This document shows, piece after piece, positions 8,748-16,732 of a stretch of 35,542 nt of DNA. Source of the DNA: DATKCN01 sp035513175. Its GTDB lineage: Bacteria > Chloroflexota > Chloroflexia > Thermomicrobiales > CFX8. The stretch's first letter is position 1. Each line of letters opens with the position of its first letter. The DNA is taken from positions 1-35,542 of the forward strand of contig DATKCN010000107.1 of assembly GCA_035513175.1 (NCBI GenBank), written 5' to 3'. The notes below the pieces were generated by a model. It searched no databases, was not told the DNA's origin, and worked only from the letters and a program-made list of their open reading frames with translations. A program made the position numbers and the translations under genes.

Positions 8748-10139
8748 TCAGCGAGCGGGGGCGGGCATCCATTCGCGAGCATGCAGCACGGCGGCGGAGA
8801 GGTCCTGATCTAATCCGCGGGACCGCGAGAGCAGATTGACGAAGCGTTCGACGAGCGATGAGCCGAACGCGCGGTCGATGAGCGTCGCGGCCGCCAGCCC
8901 GCGCCGGATGCCGTAGCCGGTTTCGATGCGGCTGACATCCTCCCAGTAGAAGGCGCAGGACGCGTACATGGCGAGCCGGTGGCGTTGAGCTTCGAGCAGG
9001 AGGAGGGCCTGAGCGGCGTCTCCGCCGCGGGGCGCCCGCCAGCTTTCGTACCAGTCATCAAACGTCGTGGCGCCGTCGACCACGTCGACGTACGCGTCGC
9101 GAGCTGCCCACGGGTCGCGCAGGCTCCGGCTGCCAGCATCGTCGAACACATCGTCGACCATATGCGCCAGCGCGTCGAACGCGTCACGAAGCGGCTGCTT
9201 CCAGCCGGACCGCCCATCGGTACAGGAACAGCCGCTCGACCAGCGCGCCAATTGATGCGGGCAGCCCCAGGACCCGCGCTCGATGAGCGTCGCCGTGCGT
9301 GCTGCCGGGTGGCACATGACGTACTGCTCGGATGTCACCGCTGACAGACCGTGTTGAGCCAGCGATTGCGCGAGAAGATCGTGGAGGAACAGGTCCTTGA
9401 AGATGTGATGGTGGCCGTAGACCTCGCCGTCGGTGGCGATAGCGACGAGCGGTGGATCGCCGCCGGCGCGCGCGATCGCCGGCAGCAGATGATGCAGGGT
9501 GAAGGCGCCGGCGCGGGCAGTAGATTCGGAATCGAACGACACGGCGCCGCCGAGATCGCCGTCGTAGACAAGAACCTCGAAGCGTCGCCCCGACGGTAGC
9601 TCGAGGGCGTATGCCCCTCCTGAATCGCCAGCGGATTGAAGCTGCCCGGGCGCGAGGATCGTAAACACAAGCCCCTCGGACGCGCAGTCCTCGATGGTTT
9701 CAGTGTCGACAGCGGTCTCCGGCAGCCAAATGCCGCGTGGCTTGCGATCGAAGAGCAGCTCGAACGAGCGGACGCCCCAACGGATCTCTGTCCGGCGATC
9801 CCGCTCGCTGGCGAGCGGAAGTATCGTGTGGTGATACGACTGCGCGAGCGCCGAACCATGACCGCGCGCCGCGAAGGCCGCGTGGTCGGCGGCGACGATC
9901 CGGCGGAGAGTCTCCGGGTGATAGCGTCGCAGCCATGACGCGAGCGTCGGTCCGAGGTTGAAGCTCATGAGCGCGAAGTTGCCGAGCTCGGCGTTCGGGG
10001 CGTAGCACTCGGCGTGGATCTTCTCGTTGAAGTTGGAGTATGGGACTGCGGCCACTTCGACAGGCATCTCACCGCTTACAGGGTTCTCGCGTGACGGCTG
10101 GTAGAAGTGGCCATGGACGCAGACGTAACGATTGCTCAC
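8748..10139 (-). CDS. Glycoside hydrolase family 57 protein (DUF3536-type N-terminus)
   Basis: Predicted alpha-glucan-acting GH57 enzyme, 463 residues and cytoplasmic (no signal peptide). The five-region GH57 layout is recognisable: VCVHGHFYQPSREN (region 1), FNLGPTLASWL (region 2), RGIWLPETAVD with likely nucleophile E141, and ATDGEVYGHHH with likely acid/base D237. The start YVCVHGHFYQPSREN is characteristic of the subgroup whose members often carry DUF3536 and exceed 700 residues, so this copy is short; it ends after a helical C-terminus (CAFYWEDVSRIETGYGIRRGLAA). The start is GTG at 10139. It lies downstream of the FAD oxidoreductase, separated by a 167-nt gap with a strong hairpin, so it probably has its own promoter. 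Confidence 0.85.
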   Translation of the reverse strand: MSNRYVCVHGHFYQPSRENPVSGEMPVEVAAVPYSNFNEKIHAECYAPNAELGNFALMSFNLGPTLASWLRRYHPETLRRIVAADHAAFAARGHGSALAQSYHHTILPLASERDRRTEIRWGVRSFELLFDRKPRGIWLPETAVDTETIEDCASEGLVFTILAPGQLQSAGDSGGAYALELPSGRRFEVLVYDGDLGGAVSFDSESTARAGAFTLHHLLPAIARAGGDPPLVAIATDGEVYGHHHIFKDLFLHDLLAQSLAQHGLSAVTSEQYVMCHPAARTATLIERGSWGCPHQLARWSSGCSCTDGRSGWKQPLRDAFDALAHMVDDVFDDAGSRSLRDPWAARDAYVDVVDGATTFDDWYESWRAPRGGDAAQALLLLEAQRHRLAMYASCAFYWEDVSRIETGYGIRRGLAAATLIDRAFGSSLVERFVNLLSRSRGLDQDLSAAVLHAREWMPAPAR

Positions 10140-10252
10140 GAGCGGATCACTCCGAACAACTCCATTCGCGCGCCGGATGGAACCCGGCGATGGCGAGTCA
10201 GACTCACAGCATGCGAAACAGCGTACAACGGCGAGTGAACCGCGCGCACGGT

Positions 10253-10292
10253 AACGGCCATGGTCAGGACGAAGTTCCTAGCCATGGCCGTT
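10253..10292 (-). terminator. Hairpin downstream of the rubredoxin/FAD oxidoreductase gene
   Basis: Perfect 11-bp inverted repeat, AACGGCCATGG (10253-10263) and CCATGGCCGTT (10282-10292), separated by 18 nt. It lies 15 nt past the oxidoreductase stop codon. No T-tract follows on the minus strand, so it would be a factor-assisted terminator or an mRNA 3'-stabilising hairpin, not a classical intrinsic terminator. Confidence 0.55.
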
Positions 10293-10306
10293 GATGGCGT
10301 GGAGCG

Positions 10307-12409
10307 CTACCCGTCGGCGACGATGGCGAGATCGGTCGATTCGCGGGCCGGCAGCGGAGTGGGCCGGTAATGCTCCATCGTCAGGCACTCAGTCGGGCAC
10401 CACTCGAGGCAGGCCCCGCAGCGGATGCACGCGAGCTCATCGATGACCATCGCCACGGCATGTGGGCCAAGCTCACCGCGCGCCATGCCTGCCAGCTCGA
10501 CGTCGCCGTCGATCGAATGGACACGGTCGAGCGAGATCATCTCGATGACACCCACGGGGCAAATGTCGACGCAGCCATTACAGAGGATGCAGCGGTCGCC
10601 GTCGATGAAGATGTTGAGTTGGCACTGCAGGCAGCGCTTCGCCTCCTCGAAGCCCATGGGCTTCGGCAGTCCAAGCTCGACCTCCAGCGCCGTCTCGTCA
10701 GCGAGCAGGCCACGATCGCGCAGCGGGAGCATCGGCATGTGCTGGCGCTCGACCTCGGTGTAGTTGTCGCCCCAGCGCAGGCGGCGGCTCATCGCGGCCA
10801 CCGACCACTCCGCGACACCTTCGCTCACGAGCGCGTTCGGCGTGTGGAAGTCTTCGATCGGCACGCGGGTGACCTCGTAATCGGGAACGGGGAGCTGCTC
10901 ACCGCGCAGGACCGCGTCTAACTCTTCGGCAACCCGCTTGGCGTCCCCGATGGCGGAGATGAAGTTGAGGGGATTCGTGACGTAGTCGCCGGTTGCCCAC
11001 ACCTTTGGGTGCTCGGTGTGGCCAGTGGCGTCGACCTTGGGGTTGCCGCGCCGGTCGAGCTCGGGGAAGAAGTCCTTCGGGAAGAAGGAGTTATCCTGAT
11101 ACTGTCCGATAGCGACTATGACCTGATCGCAGTCGATGATGAACTCGGAGCCTTCCATCGGTTCCGGTCGGCGGCGGCCAGAGGCGTCGGGCACGCCGAG
11201 CTCGTTGCGCACGAACTCGATGCCCGCTACGTGGCCGTCGGGCCCCGCGATACATCTGGTGGGCGAGACCATGTAGAGAATCTCGCAACCTTCCAGCTCG
11301 GATTCTTCGAGCTCGATCCCCATGACGGGAATCTCGTTCTTCGAGCGCCGGTAGGTCATGACGGAGCGCTGCGCCCCGAGGCGCAGGACGGTGCGGATGC
11401 AGTCCATCGACGTGAAGCCGCCGCCCACGGTGACGACTTGCTTACCGACGTACACATCCTGCCTGAGGTTGAGGTTGATCTCCTCCAGGAAGGTGAGTCC
11501 GGGCACGACGCCGGGCAAGTCCTCGCCTGGGACGTTGAGGCGGCTTGGATGCTGGTTGCCCGCGGCGATAATGACCCCGTCGTAGTCGTTGACGAGGTCC
11601 TCGAACATGACGTCAACGCCGACTCTGGTGTTGCAGCGCAGGTCGATGCCCAACTCCAGGATCAGCTCGATCTCTTCCATGATGACGTCACGCGGCAGAC
11701 GCCACTCGGGAACGCCCGCCCACATCATGCCGCTGGGGACCTCGAACATCTCGAAGACCGTCACTTTGTAACCGACGCGGGCCAACTCACGGGCGGCGGT
11801 GAGCCCGGCCACGCCGGAGCCGATGATGGCGATGGTCTTCCCGTTCGGAGGCGGCGGCGTCTCACGCTTGGTCTCGCCGCGATAGTCGGACGCAACCCGC
11901 TTCAGGTAGCAGATACCGATTGGCTGGTCGACGACCTGACGGCGGCACGCGTCCTCGCAGGGACGCGCGCACATGCGACCGAGGCAGCCTGGAAAGACGT
12001 TGTGCTCGCGATTCAGCTCGAACGAATCGGCGTAGCGGCCGTCGGCGATGAGCGCGATATAGCGGGAGATATCGGTGTGAGATGGGCACGCCTTCTGGCA
12101 CGGGATGTTGTCGGCGAACCAGCGCTGATCGCCGGTGCTGATGGCGTAGCGCGTGCCGCTGCGCACGGCGAACGGCGCGAAGTTCTCACTGTCGACGAAC
12201 GCCAGCAGTCGGATACGGCGGGCGTCCTCCACCGGCGCGTCGGCGGGATTGTCACCAAACACGCCGTATGACAAGCGGCCAGCCAGCACCTCGTTCACCT
12301 CGGCGTCGGTCATCGGCATGAAGCGATCGCCGAACGCGCCGCAGGACGGGCACTCCGCGGGCTGGACTTCGTCGGTCTCGATGTAGCCGCAGACTTTACA
12401 ACGATACAT
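10307..12409 (-). CDS. Rubredoxin-FAD/NAD(P) oxidoreductase-ferredoxin fusion (GltD-like)
   Basis: A 700-residue electron-transfer flavoprotein. Domains in order: a rubredoxin-like module (C4xxC7 in YRCKVCGY, C20xxC23 in CPSCGA, one Fe); a GltD/dihydropyrimidine dehydrogenase-type Fe-S helical domain (NIPCQKACPSHTDISRYI, GCLGRMCARPCEDACRRQ); an FAD-binding Rossmann fold (IAIIGSGVAGLTAARELARVGYKVTVFE); an NAD(P)-binding Rossmann fold (VVTVGGGFTSMDCIRTVLRLG) closing with a second FAD contact, KVWATGDYV; and two C-terminal [4Fe-4S] ferredoxin motifs (CILCNGCVDICPVG and CIRCGACLEWCPTE). The ATG at 12409 is chosen because GGAGG sits 9 nt upstream; the ATG at 12418 would abut it. It may move electrons between NAD(P)H and ferredoxin or a partner oxidase. 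The acceptor is unknown. Confidence 0.88.
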   Translation of the reverse strand: MYRCKVCGYIETDEVQPAECPSCGAFGDRFMPMTDAEVNEVLAGRLSYGVFGDNPADAPVEDARRIRLLAFVDSENFAPFAVRSGTRYAISTGDQRWFADNIPCQKACPSHTDISRYIALIADGRYADSFELNREHNVFPGCLGRMCARPCEDACRRQVVDQPIGICYLKRVASDYRGETKRETPPPPNGKTIAIIGSGVAGLTAARELARVGYKVTVFEMFEVPSGMMWAGVPEWRLPRDVIMEEIELILELGIDLRCNTRVGVDVMFEDLVNDYDGVIIAAGNQHPSRLNVPGEDLPGVVPGLTFLEEINLNLRQDVYVGKQVVTVGGGFTSMDCIRTVLRLGAQRSVMTYRRSKNEIPVMGIELEESELEGCEILYMVSPTRCIAGPDGHVAGIEFVRNELGVPDASGRRRPEPMEGSEFIIDCDQVIVAIGQYQDNSFFPKDFFPELDRRGNPKVDATGHTEHPKVWATGDYVTNPLNFISAIGDAKRVAEELDAVLRGEQLPVPDYEVTRVPIEDFHTPNALVSEGVAEWSVAAMSRRLRWGDNYTEVERQHMPMLPLRDRGLLADETALEVELGLPKPMGFEEAKRCLQCQLNIFIDGDRCILCNGCVDICPVGVIEMISLDRVHSIDGDVELAGMARGELGPHAVAMVIDELACIRCGACLEWCPTECLTMEHYRPTPLPARESTDLAIVADG

Positions 12410-12553
12410 GGGAGCCATCCTCCATCGCCGGCCGACCAGTTACCGCTCGCCACCCGCGGCAATTCGCGCGGTCCGACACACCAGGAAACAGCGCTTCGTG
12501 GGATTCGATCATGGCGTGAACGTGCTGGCCGAGGGACCGAATGCGCCAAGGAA

Positions 12554-12559
12554 AGTATA
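12554..12559 (-). promoter_or_regulatory. Possible -10 element for the oxidoreductase gene
   Basis: TATACT on the minus strand is the best AT-rich hexamer in the otherwise GC-rich 229-nt gap upstream of the oxidoreductase. No TTGACA-like -35 is found at 16-18 nt, so the call is weak. If real, the leader would be about 135 nt. Nothing else was recognised in the gap. Confidence 0.3.
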
Positions 12560-12638
12560 GCCGAATCCGCTCGCGGACCGCGTTGCGCTCAACGCGGATG
12601 GGCTCGCCGTTCCCCGGAAAGCAACATCACAGGAACCG

Positions 12639-14870
12639 TCAGCTTACTATCGAGGCTACGGGATCCCTGGCGCGGTTGGCTGCCTGCATGCGGCGGGTCA
12701 TAACTCGAAGGAGGCCCAAAGTCACGTCGGGATAGTCGAGGAGGATCCGTTCGAAGTCGACGCGCCTGATGCGCAGTGCCTGACCTGACGTCGCGGCAAC
12801 ACAGGTTGCTGAGCAGGGTTCGTCGAGCAGGATCGACGTCTCGCCCAACACGGCGTACGGTGTAACACGCGCAAGCTTGCGCCCGTCGGCGCTGAGCACA
12901 TCGACCTCGCCGCGCACCAGCAGATACAGAGCGTCGCCCGGCTCCCCGGCGGTGATCAGACGCCGGTCTTTGCGAAACGCTCCCGACTGAACGATCTCGG
13001 CGATTTCGGAGAGGTCCTCGGCCGGGATGTCGACGAACAGCTCCGCGTTCTTGAGCAACAGCACCTTTTCAATCGTCGAGTACATTCCGTCCTCCGACCC
13101 GCTGCCTTGCGCTAATCGCTCGGCGTACTCGGCCACCCACGCAACCGGCTGTTTCGAAAGCAACGGCTCGATTAAGGTCCGAAGATCCTCCATCGGTAGC
13201 AACGCGGCGCACGCCTGCAAGGCGGCCTCCTGCACGCGAGGCTCCGATGAGTCGATGCCCGGCACGATGAGATGCAGACGTTCACGCGAGCCGAGATCCC
13301 CGACACGATGCAACGCGCAGGAGCGTATCCACGGATCGGTGTGGAAGCAAATCTGGCTCAGTTGCAGCTCTGCGCGATCACGGTCGCGAGCGGTCTCCGG
13401 TCCGTCCAGTCCCACAAGCGGGCGCAGCAGATCGTCTCCGGCGCCGGGAACGACAGTGTCGATGGCCCGCGCGACGGAATCACCGGCCTCGCGGCTGAGT
13501 GCTGGAGACAGAGACTCTGCCGCGTCCATCAGGCGCCTGTCGGGATTCAGAACGACCCCGAGCAGCAGGAGGCGTCGCAGAAATCGCACCTGTCTGTGGC
13601 GCAGCACTTCGTCCAGCAACGAGCCGCGGAACTCGACTCCCAGTCCCGCGAACACCCCAGCCGTCCAGCGCGCGTGCCAGAGGGCAAGCTCGCGTGAGCG
13701 TTCGAATCTGGCGTGGTCGATGTCGAGCGCGACCCGGTCCAGTCGGAGAGCCGCGAGTAGCAGAAGCGGATCGCCGCCCGACGCGGGCGGTTCTCGGGTA
13801 ACACGCAGTTGCAGCGCGGACGCGGCGACCGGTGTCGGATGCGCCGCGATGACCTGCAACAACTGGTCGCGACCAGCGTTGGATCCCGCGTAGCGTTCGA
13901 GGAGCACGCACAAGCGAGGCTGGATGACGGGGCCAACGTCGATCAGCGCACGTCTCGCGATGCGACGCGTCGAGGGTGTGTCGAGGCGATCGACGAGGAA
14001 CGGGACAACGGATTGAACGTGAACCGACTCCGAGCGCCGTGCGTTTCCGGGGAATACGGAGCCCCGACGCAGCAGTTGCCAGGATCGAACGGGATGAAAG
14101 TCGACCCGGGTAACGAGGTCGGCGGCGTCCATGGCGAAGCGTGACATCAGCTGCCTCACGGTGGCGAGCTGCCGGACATCTTCCGCCATCAGGAGCAGGA
14201 TGGCATGCCCCCACGCCCGATCGCGATACTCGGTTATCACCCGCGTCGTAATGAGTCTGGACAGCTGAACGGGGCCGGTGCGCTCGATGCGCGCGGCAAT
14301 GCCGAGAACCCGCGAAAAGCGAGTGGTCGCGGCTTCCTGAATGACGGCAATGCTCTCCCAGGCAATCTGATTGATCAGAAGGAAATCGTGGTAACGGCTA
14401 CGCAGCAGCGCGTCGAACGACACGTCACCGTGGTCCTCACGACGCAAGGCTGGAAGCTCGAGCGACACGTCGCCGAACAGGCGCATCGTGTCGTACGCGC
14501 AGATGGGCAGGTCGTAGTTGATGTGCGCATTCATGCCAAGCAGCATGTCCTGCAGCAGGTTCAGCTTGCCGGACCGCGCGGCGTCGAACGCAAACGACCA
14601 CGGCTCAGGGCACGTCGGTGGATCGATCTGGTACGCGGAATCTGCCTCGAAGTACATCTCGGCCATGCGGCAGCAGATGGCCTCGCTCCACGGAGTGTCG
14701 CTGAAACGTCCAGCTTGCAGGTTGCGCCGCAGCTCGTTCTTGAATGTGCGGTACATCAGCAGGAAGCGCTCGCGCGCGTCGCCGAGCGCGGCGTGTTCCA
14801 ACAGCCGGCCATCCATTTGCGCAATGAACCGGTCGAGATCGGGAGTTGCCAGCGATGCGGCAGGCGCCAC
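12639..14870 (-). CDS. DUF5995-HEAT-repeat-cNMP-binding fusion protein
   Basis: A 743-residue soluble protein. Residues ~1-240 match the DUF5995 family: LLMYRTFKNELRRNLQ, the hallmark LGMNAHINYDLPICA, and a later HDFLLINQIAWESI. The middle (~250-590) is alpha-helical and Leu/Arg-rich, with HEAT-like repeats (DPWIRSCALHRVGDLG, EPRVQEAALQACAALL). The C-terminus (~610-735) is a cyclic-nucleotide-binding beta-barrel (STIEKVLLLKNAELFVDIPAEDL, then GDALYLLVRGEVDVLSADG). In the phosphate-binding cassette, LGETSILLDEPCSATCVA, the usual Arg is Cys, so cNMP binding is doubtful. The GTG at 14870 is chosen: AGGAGG lies 4 nt upstream and it clears the preceding gene's stop by 20 nt. Probably co-transcribed with the phosphoribosyltransferase. 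Function unknown; a scaffold or sensor is plausible. Confidence 0.8.
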   Translation of the reverse strand: MAPAASLATPDLDRFIAQMDGRLLEHAALGDARERFLLMYRTFKNELRRNLQAGRFSDTPWSEAICCRMAEMYFEADSAYQIDPPTCPEPWSFAFDAARSGKLNLLQDMLLGMNAHINYDLPICAYDTMRLFGDVSLELPALRREDHGDVSFDALLRSRYHDFLLINQIAWESIAVIQEAATTRFSRVLGIAARIERTGPVQLSRLITTRVITEYRDRAWGHAILLLMAEDVRQLATVRQLMSRFAMDAADLVTRVDFHPVRSWQLLRRGSVFPGNARRSESVHVQSVVPFLVDRLDTPSTRRIARRALIDVGPVIQPRLCVLLERYAGSNAGRDQLLQVIAAHPTPVAASALQLRVTREPPASGGDPLLLLAALRLDRVALDIDHARFERSRELALWHARWTAGVFAGLGVEFRGSLLDEVLRHRQVRFLRRLLLLGVVLNPDRRLMDAAESLSPALSREAGDSVARAIDTVVPGAGDDLLRPLVGLDGPETARDRDRAELQLSQICFHTDPWIRSCALHRVGDLGSRERLHLIVPGIDSSEPRVQEAALQACAALLPMEDLRTLIEPLLSKQPVAWVAEYAERLAQGSGSEDGMYSTIEKVLLLKNAELFVDIPAEDLSEIAEIVQSGAFRKDRRLITAGEPGDALYLLVRGEVDVLSADGRKLARVTPYAVLGETSILLDEPCSATCVAATSGQALRIRRVDFERILLDYPDVTLGLLRVMTRRMQAANRARDPVASIVS

Positions 14871-14890
14871 GACGCCTCCTGGCGCCAGGG

Positions 14891-15469
14891 TCAGTACCCG
14901 ATCTGCGTGACTGGGACACCAAGTCCCCGATCGGGCTCGACCTTCGGGTCGTATATGTCCAGCCATTCGTTAAGGAGTCCGAGCGTGGGGATAGGAAACT
15001 CGCGCCCGCTGATGTCTGCGAGCGCGCCAATGCCGATCGGCCGTCCGCCCGACGCGCTCACCGTGCGAACGAAGTCCTGGATCGTCTTGCCCGACAGGAT
15101 GAGGTTGTCGACGATCAGCACGCGCTTGTCGGTGATCATCTCCCGCGCGGATTCGGAGAGCGTCACGGAACCGCCCGATGGCGTTGGATACACGACCGAG
15201 CGCCGAGGATCGAGGAAGAAGCCGACCCATTGGGCGAGACCGGCGCCCCAGACCGAAGGCGTGGCGATGACGTCAATACGGTTGAGGAAGAAGTGCTTGG
15301 CGATGGCGTAGCCCAGCCGGCTGGCGATGTGCGTGTCGGACAGCACGCGGTCCCGGTCGATCAGCTTCAGGGCGCGCATTCCGGACCGGAACTCGAAGTT
15401 TCCCTCGGTGATGAGACCGGCTTCATAGACCTCGCGGATCAAACCATGCAATCGCTCAACGTGCACCAT
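14891..15469 (-). CDS. Orotate phosphoribosyltransferase-like protein
   Basis: A type I phosphoribosyltransferase fold of 192 residues, close to the length of PyrE. ITEGNFEFRSGMRALKLIDRDRVLSD aligns with the OPRT opening (EGhFxLxSGxHs...D). The PRPP-binding loop is VLIVDNLILSGKTIQDFV; OPRTs normally have VxVVDDVxTTG, so the second acidic residue is Asn here. SVVYPTPSGGSVTLSE replaces the usual flexible Lys-rich loop, which makes true OPRT activity uncertain. The ATG at 15469 (MVHVERLHG) follows GGAGC; upstream in-frame sequence looks non-coding. It is the first gene of an apparent operon with the DUF5995 fusion. Confidence 0.75.
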   Translation of the reverse strand: MVHVERLHGLIREVYEAGLITEGNFEFRSGMRALKLIDRDRVLSDTHIASRLGYAIAKHFFLNRIDVIATPSVWGAGLAQWVGFFLDPRRSVVYPTPSGGSVTLSESAREMITDKRVLIVDNLILSGKTIQDFVRTVSASGGRPIGIGALADISGREFPIPTLGLLNEWLDIYDPKVEPDRGLGVPVTQIGY

Positions 15470-15837
15470 CGTAGTTGCTCCGTTCGTTTCGTGTGGGCTT
15501 CGAACGTCCCACGTGTGTCTGGCCGCGATTCTCAGCACACAATACGCGATTCGAGGGGAACATGGAATAGAGAGCAGCGAGCGGGCCGAGGGACTGTCAC
15601 GGAAGGACGCGCGGCAGGCGCGGGCGGTACGTTCGGCAACCTGAAATCCGGGGTGACGCAGGAAGGCTGGCGCGTGACGCTTTGGGTCGCATATCTGCTA
15701 TTGGCACATGCAACGCACGGCGTCGACTCGCGGATTAACTTGAGCGTTCAGGGGCTCGCGCCTCACCCGCTTCTGTCACAGGCTCGGATCCGTTACTGCT
15801 GCGACGCGCCAGCGCCGAGGTTCTGTGTCATTGTTAG
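15470..15837. other. Intergenic region, no gene recognised
   Basis: About 370 nt between the divergent phosphoribosyltransferase and ArsR genes. No frame with a plausible start and family match is present. A TATTGT hexamer on the minus strand near 15540 could serve the phosphoribosyltransferase, but the -35 is poor. The stretch AGAGAGCAGCGAGCGGGCC at about 15570-15590 superficially recalls a T-box stem I but lacks the rest of the element. The purpose of the long leader or spacer is unknown. Confidence 0.5.
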
Positions 15838-15873
15838 TTGACACTTACGTTAGTGTCCTCTAATATATGCGTC
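15838..15873 (+). promoter_or_regulatory. ArsR-gene promoter with embedded operator palindrome
   Basis: A perfect -35 TTGACA (15838-15843), a 17-bp spacer and -10 TAATAT (15861-15866). Inside the spacer lies an 18-bp palindrome, GACACTTACGTTAGTGTC (15840-15857), with one mismatched pair and a central ACGT. Placement between -35 and -10 is where an autorepressor such as ArsR would block polymerase. The expected transcription start (about 15873) coincides with the ATG at 15874, and no ribosome-binding site is present, so the mRNA is probably leaderless. Confidence 0.8.
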
Positions 15874-16221
15874 ATGGACGATATCATCCGAGCCATCTCC
15901 GAACCAAGCCGGCGCGAGATTCTTCGGTTGGTGCGCCATGACGAGCTGTCCGCGGGACAGATCGCGTCCCACTTCCAGGTAACCCGACCAGCCATCTCGC
16001 AGCACCTGCGCGTGCTCAAGGACGCCGGGTTGGTCACCGAGCGGCGCGAGGGAACCCGGCGCCTGTATCGCGCGCGGCCCGAGGGGCTCGCCCGCGTGCG
16101 CGCGGAGCTGGAGTGGATGTGGGACGCCGGTCTGGCGAAATTGAAGGAGGCGGCAGAGACCGAGCAGGAACGACGACAGCGTGGACCGATGGATGACGCG
16201 ACGACATCAGGACGACGTTAG
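15874..16221 (+). CDS. ArsR/SmtB-family transcriptional regulator (SRPBCC-paired type)
   Basis: A winged-helix repressor of 115 residues. MDDIIRAISEPSRREILRLV is the classic helix 1-2 of ArsR regulators, and the recognition helix is in AGQIASHFQVTRPAISQHLRVLKDAGLV. It is followed by the wing RREGTRRLYRARPEGL and a C-terminal helix. No CxC metal-binding motif is present, so it is not an arsenic or metal sensor of the canonical kind. ArsR proteins of this type are commonly adjacent to an AHSA1/SRPBCC gene, as here, where the partner starts 10 nt downstream. The promoter upstream carries a palindrome, so autoregulation is likely. An in-frame upstream ATG-less extension to 15838 lies within the promoter and is rejected. 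Confidence 0.92.
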   Translation: MDDIIRAISEPSRREILRLVRHDELSAGQIASHFQVTRPAISQHLRVLKDAGLVTERREGTRRLYRARPEGLARVRAELEWMWDAGLAKLKEAAETEQERRQRGPMDDATTSGRR

Positions 16222-16231
16222 ACGAAGGAGC

Positions 16232-16669
16232 ATGACCTTGGAACAGGAAGACAGTGGAACAATCGAGCGCGAGATTCGGGTGAACGCAGAACCGGACACG
16301 GTGTTCGAGTTCCTGACGGACCCGGAGAAGCTCGTGCAGTGGATGGGAACGACGGCCGAACTGGAGCCGCGACCCGGCGGCAAGTTCCGGCTCAGCTACG
16401 ATGGCGAGCACGTCGCGCGGGGCGAATACATGGAGATCGACCGTCCCCGGCGCGTCGTGCTCAGTTGGGGCTGGGAGGGCGAAGGGGCCGCGACTCAGCC
16501 GGGAGCGAGCGTTGTAACGTTCAGTCTAGTCGCGGATGGGAACGATACGATCGTCCGCATGACACACTCAGGGCTTGTAGGCGACGAGATCGCATCACAC
16601 AGTGCCGGTTGGGACATGTTTCTGCCGAACCTGGTGGGGGCCGGCAGCGGGGCCGCGCCGAACGCCTGA
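16232..16669 (+). CDS. SRPBCC (AHSA1/START-like) domain protein
   Basis: A single helix-grip domain with a hydrophobic ligand cavity, 145 residues. IEREIRVNAEPDTVFEFLTDPEKLVQWMGTTAEL and GGKFRLSYDGEHVARGEYMEIDRPRRVVLSWGWEG are the standard AHSA1 strands, and a hydrophobic C-terminal helix, SAGWDMFLPNL, follows. The ATG at 16232 follows AAGGAG by only 1 nt; TTG 16238 has a better 7-nt spacing and may be the real start. It is co-transcribed with the upstream ArsR gene, and such pairs suggest regulation by the ligand or stress handled by this protein. The ligand is unknown. Confidence 0.9.
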   Translation: MTLEQEDSGTIEREIRVNAEPDTVFEFLTDPEKLVQWMGTTAELEPRPGGKFRLSYDGEHVARGEYMEIDRPRRVVLSWGWEGEGAATQPGASVVTFSLVADGNDTIVRMTHSGLVGDEIASHSAGWDMFLPNLVGAGSGAAPNA

Positions 16670-16732
16670 GCCCCACTCCGCGGGCGGCGCGCAGCGCTGG
16701 TGCGCGGTGCGCCCGCCTGCGATACTCCGCCG

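Noticed and set aside
11009..12271. Long 420-codon plus-strand frame opposite the FAD oxidoreductase
   Set aside because: The minus-strand protein has five clear cofactor motifs; the plus frame is acidic shadow without a family match.
15540..15640. T-box-like sequence (AGAGAGC, then GGGCGGTACG)
   Set aside because: Only fragments of the consensus, too close together, with no complete antiterminator and no aminoacyl-tRNA or amino-acid gene downstream.
14846..15841. 331-codon plus-strand frame through the OPRT-like gene and intergenic region
   Set aside because: Lies antisense to a recognisable phosphoribosyltransferase and has no ribosome-binding site or family.
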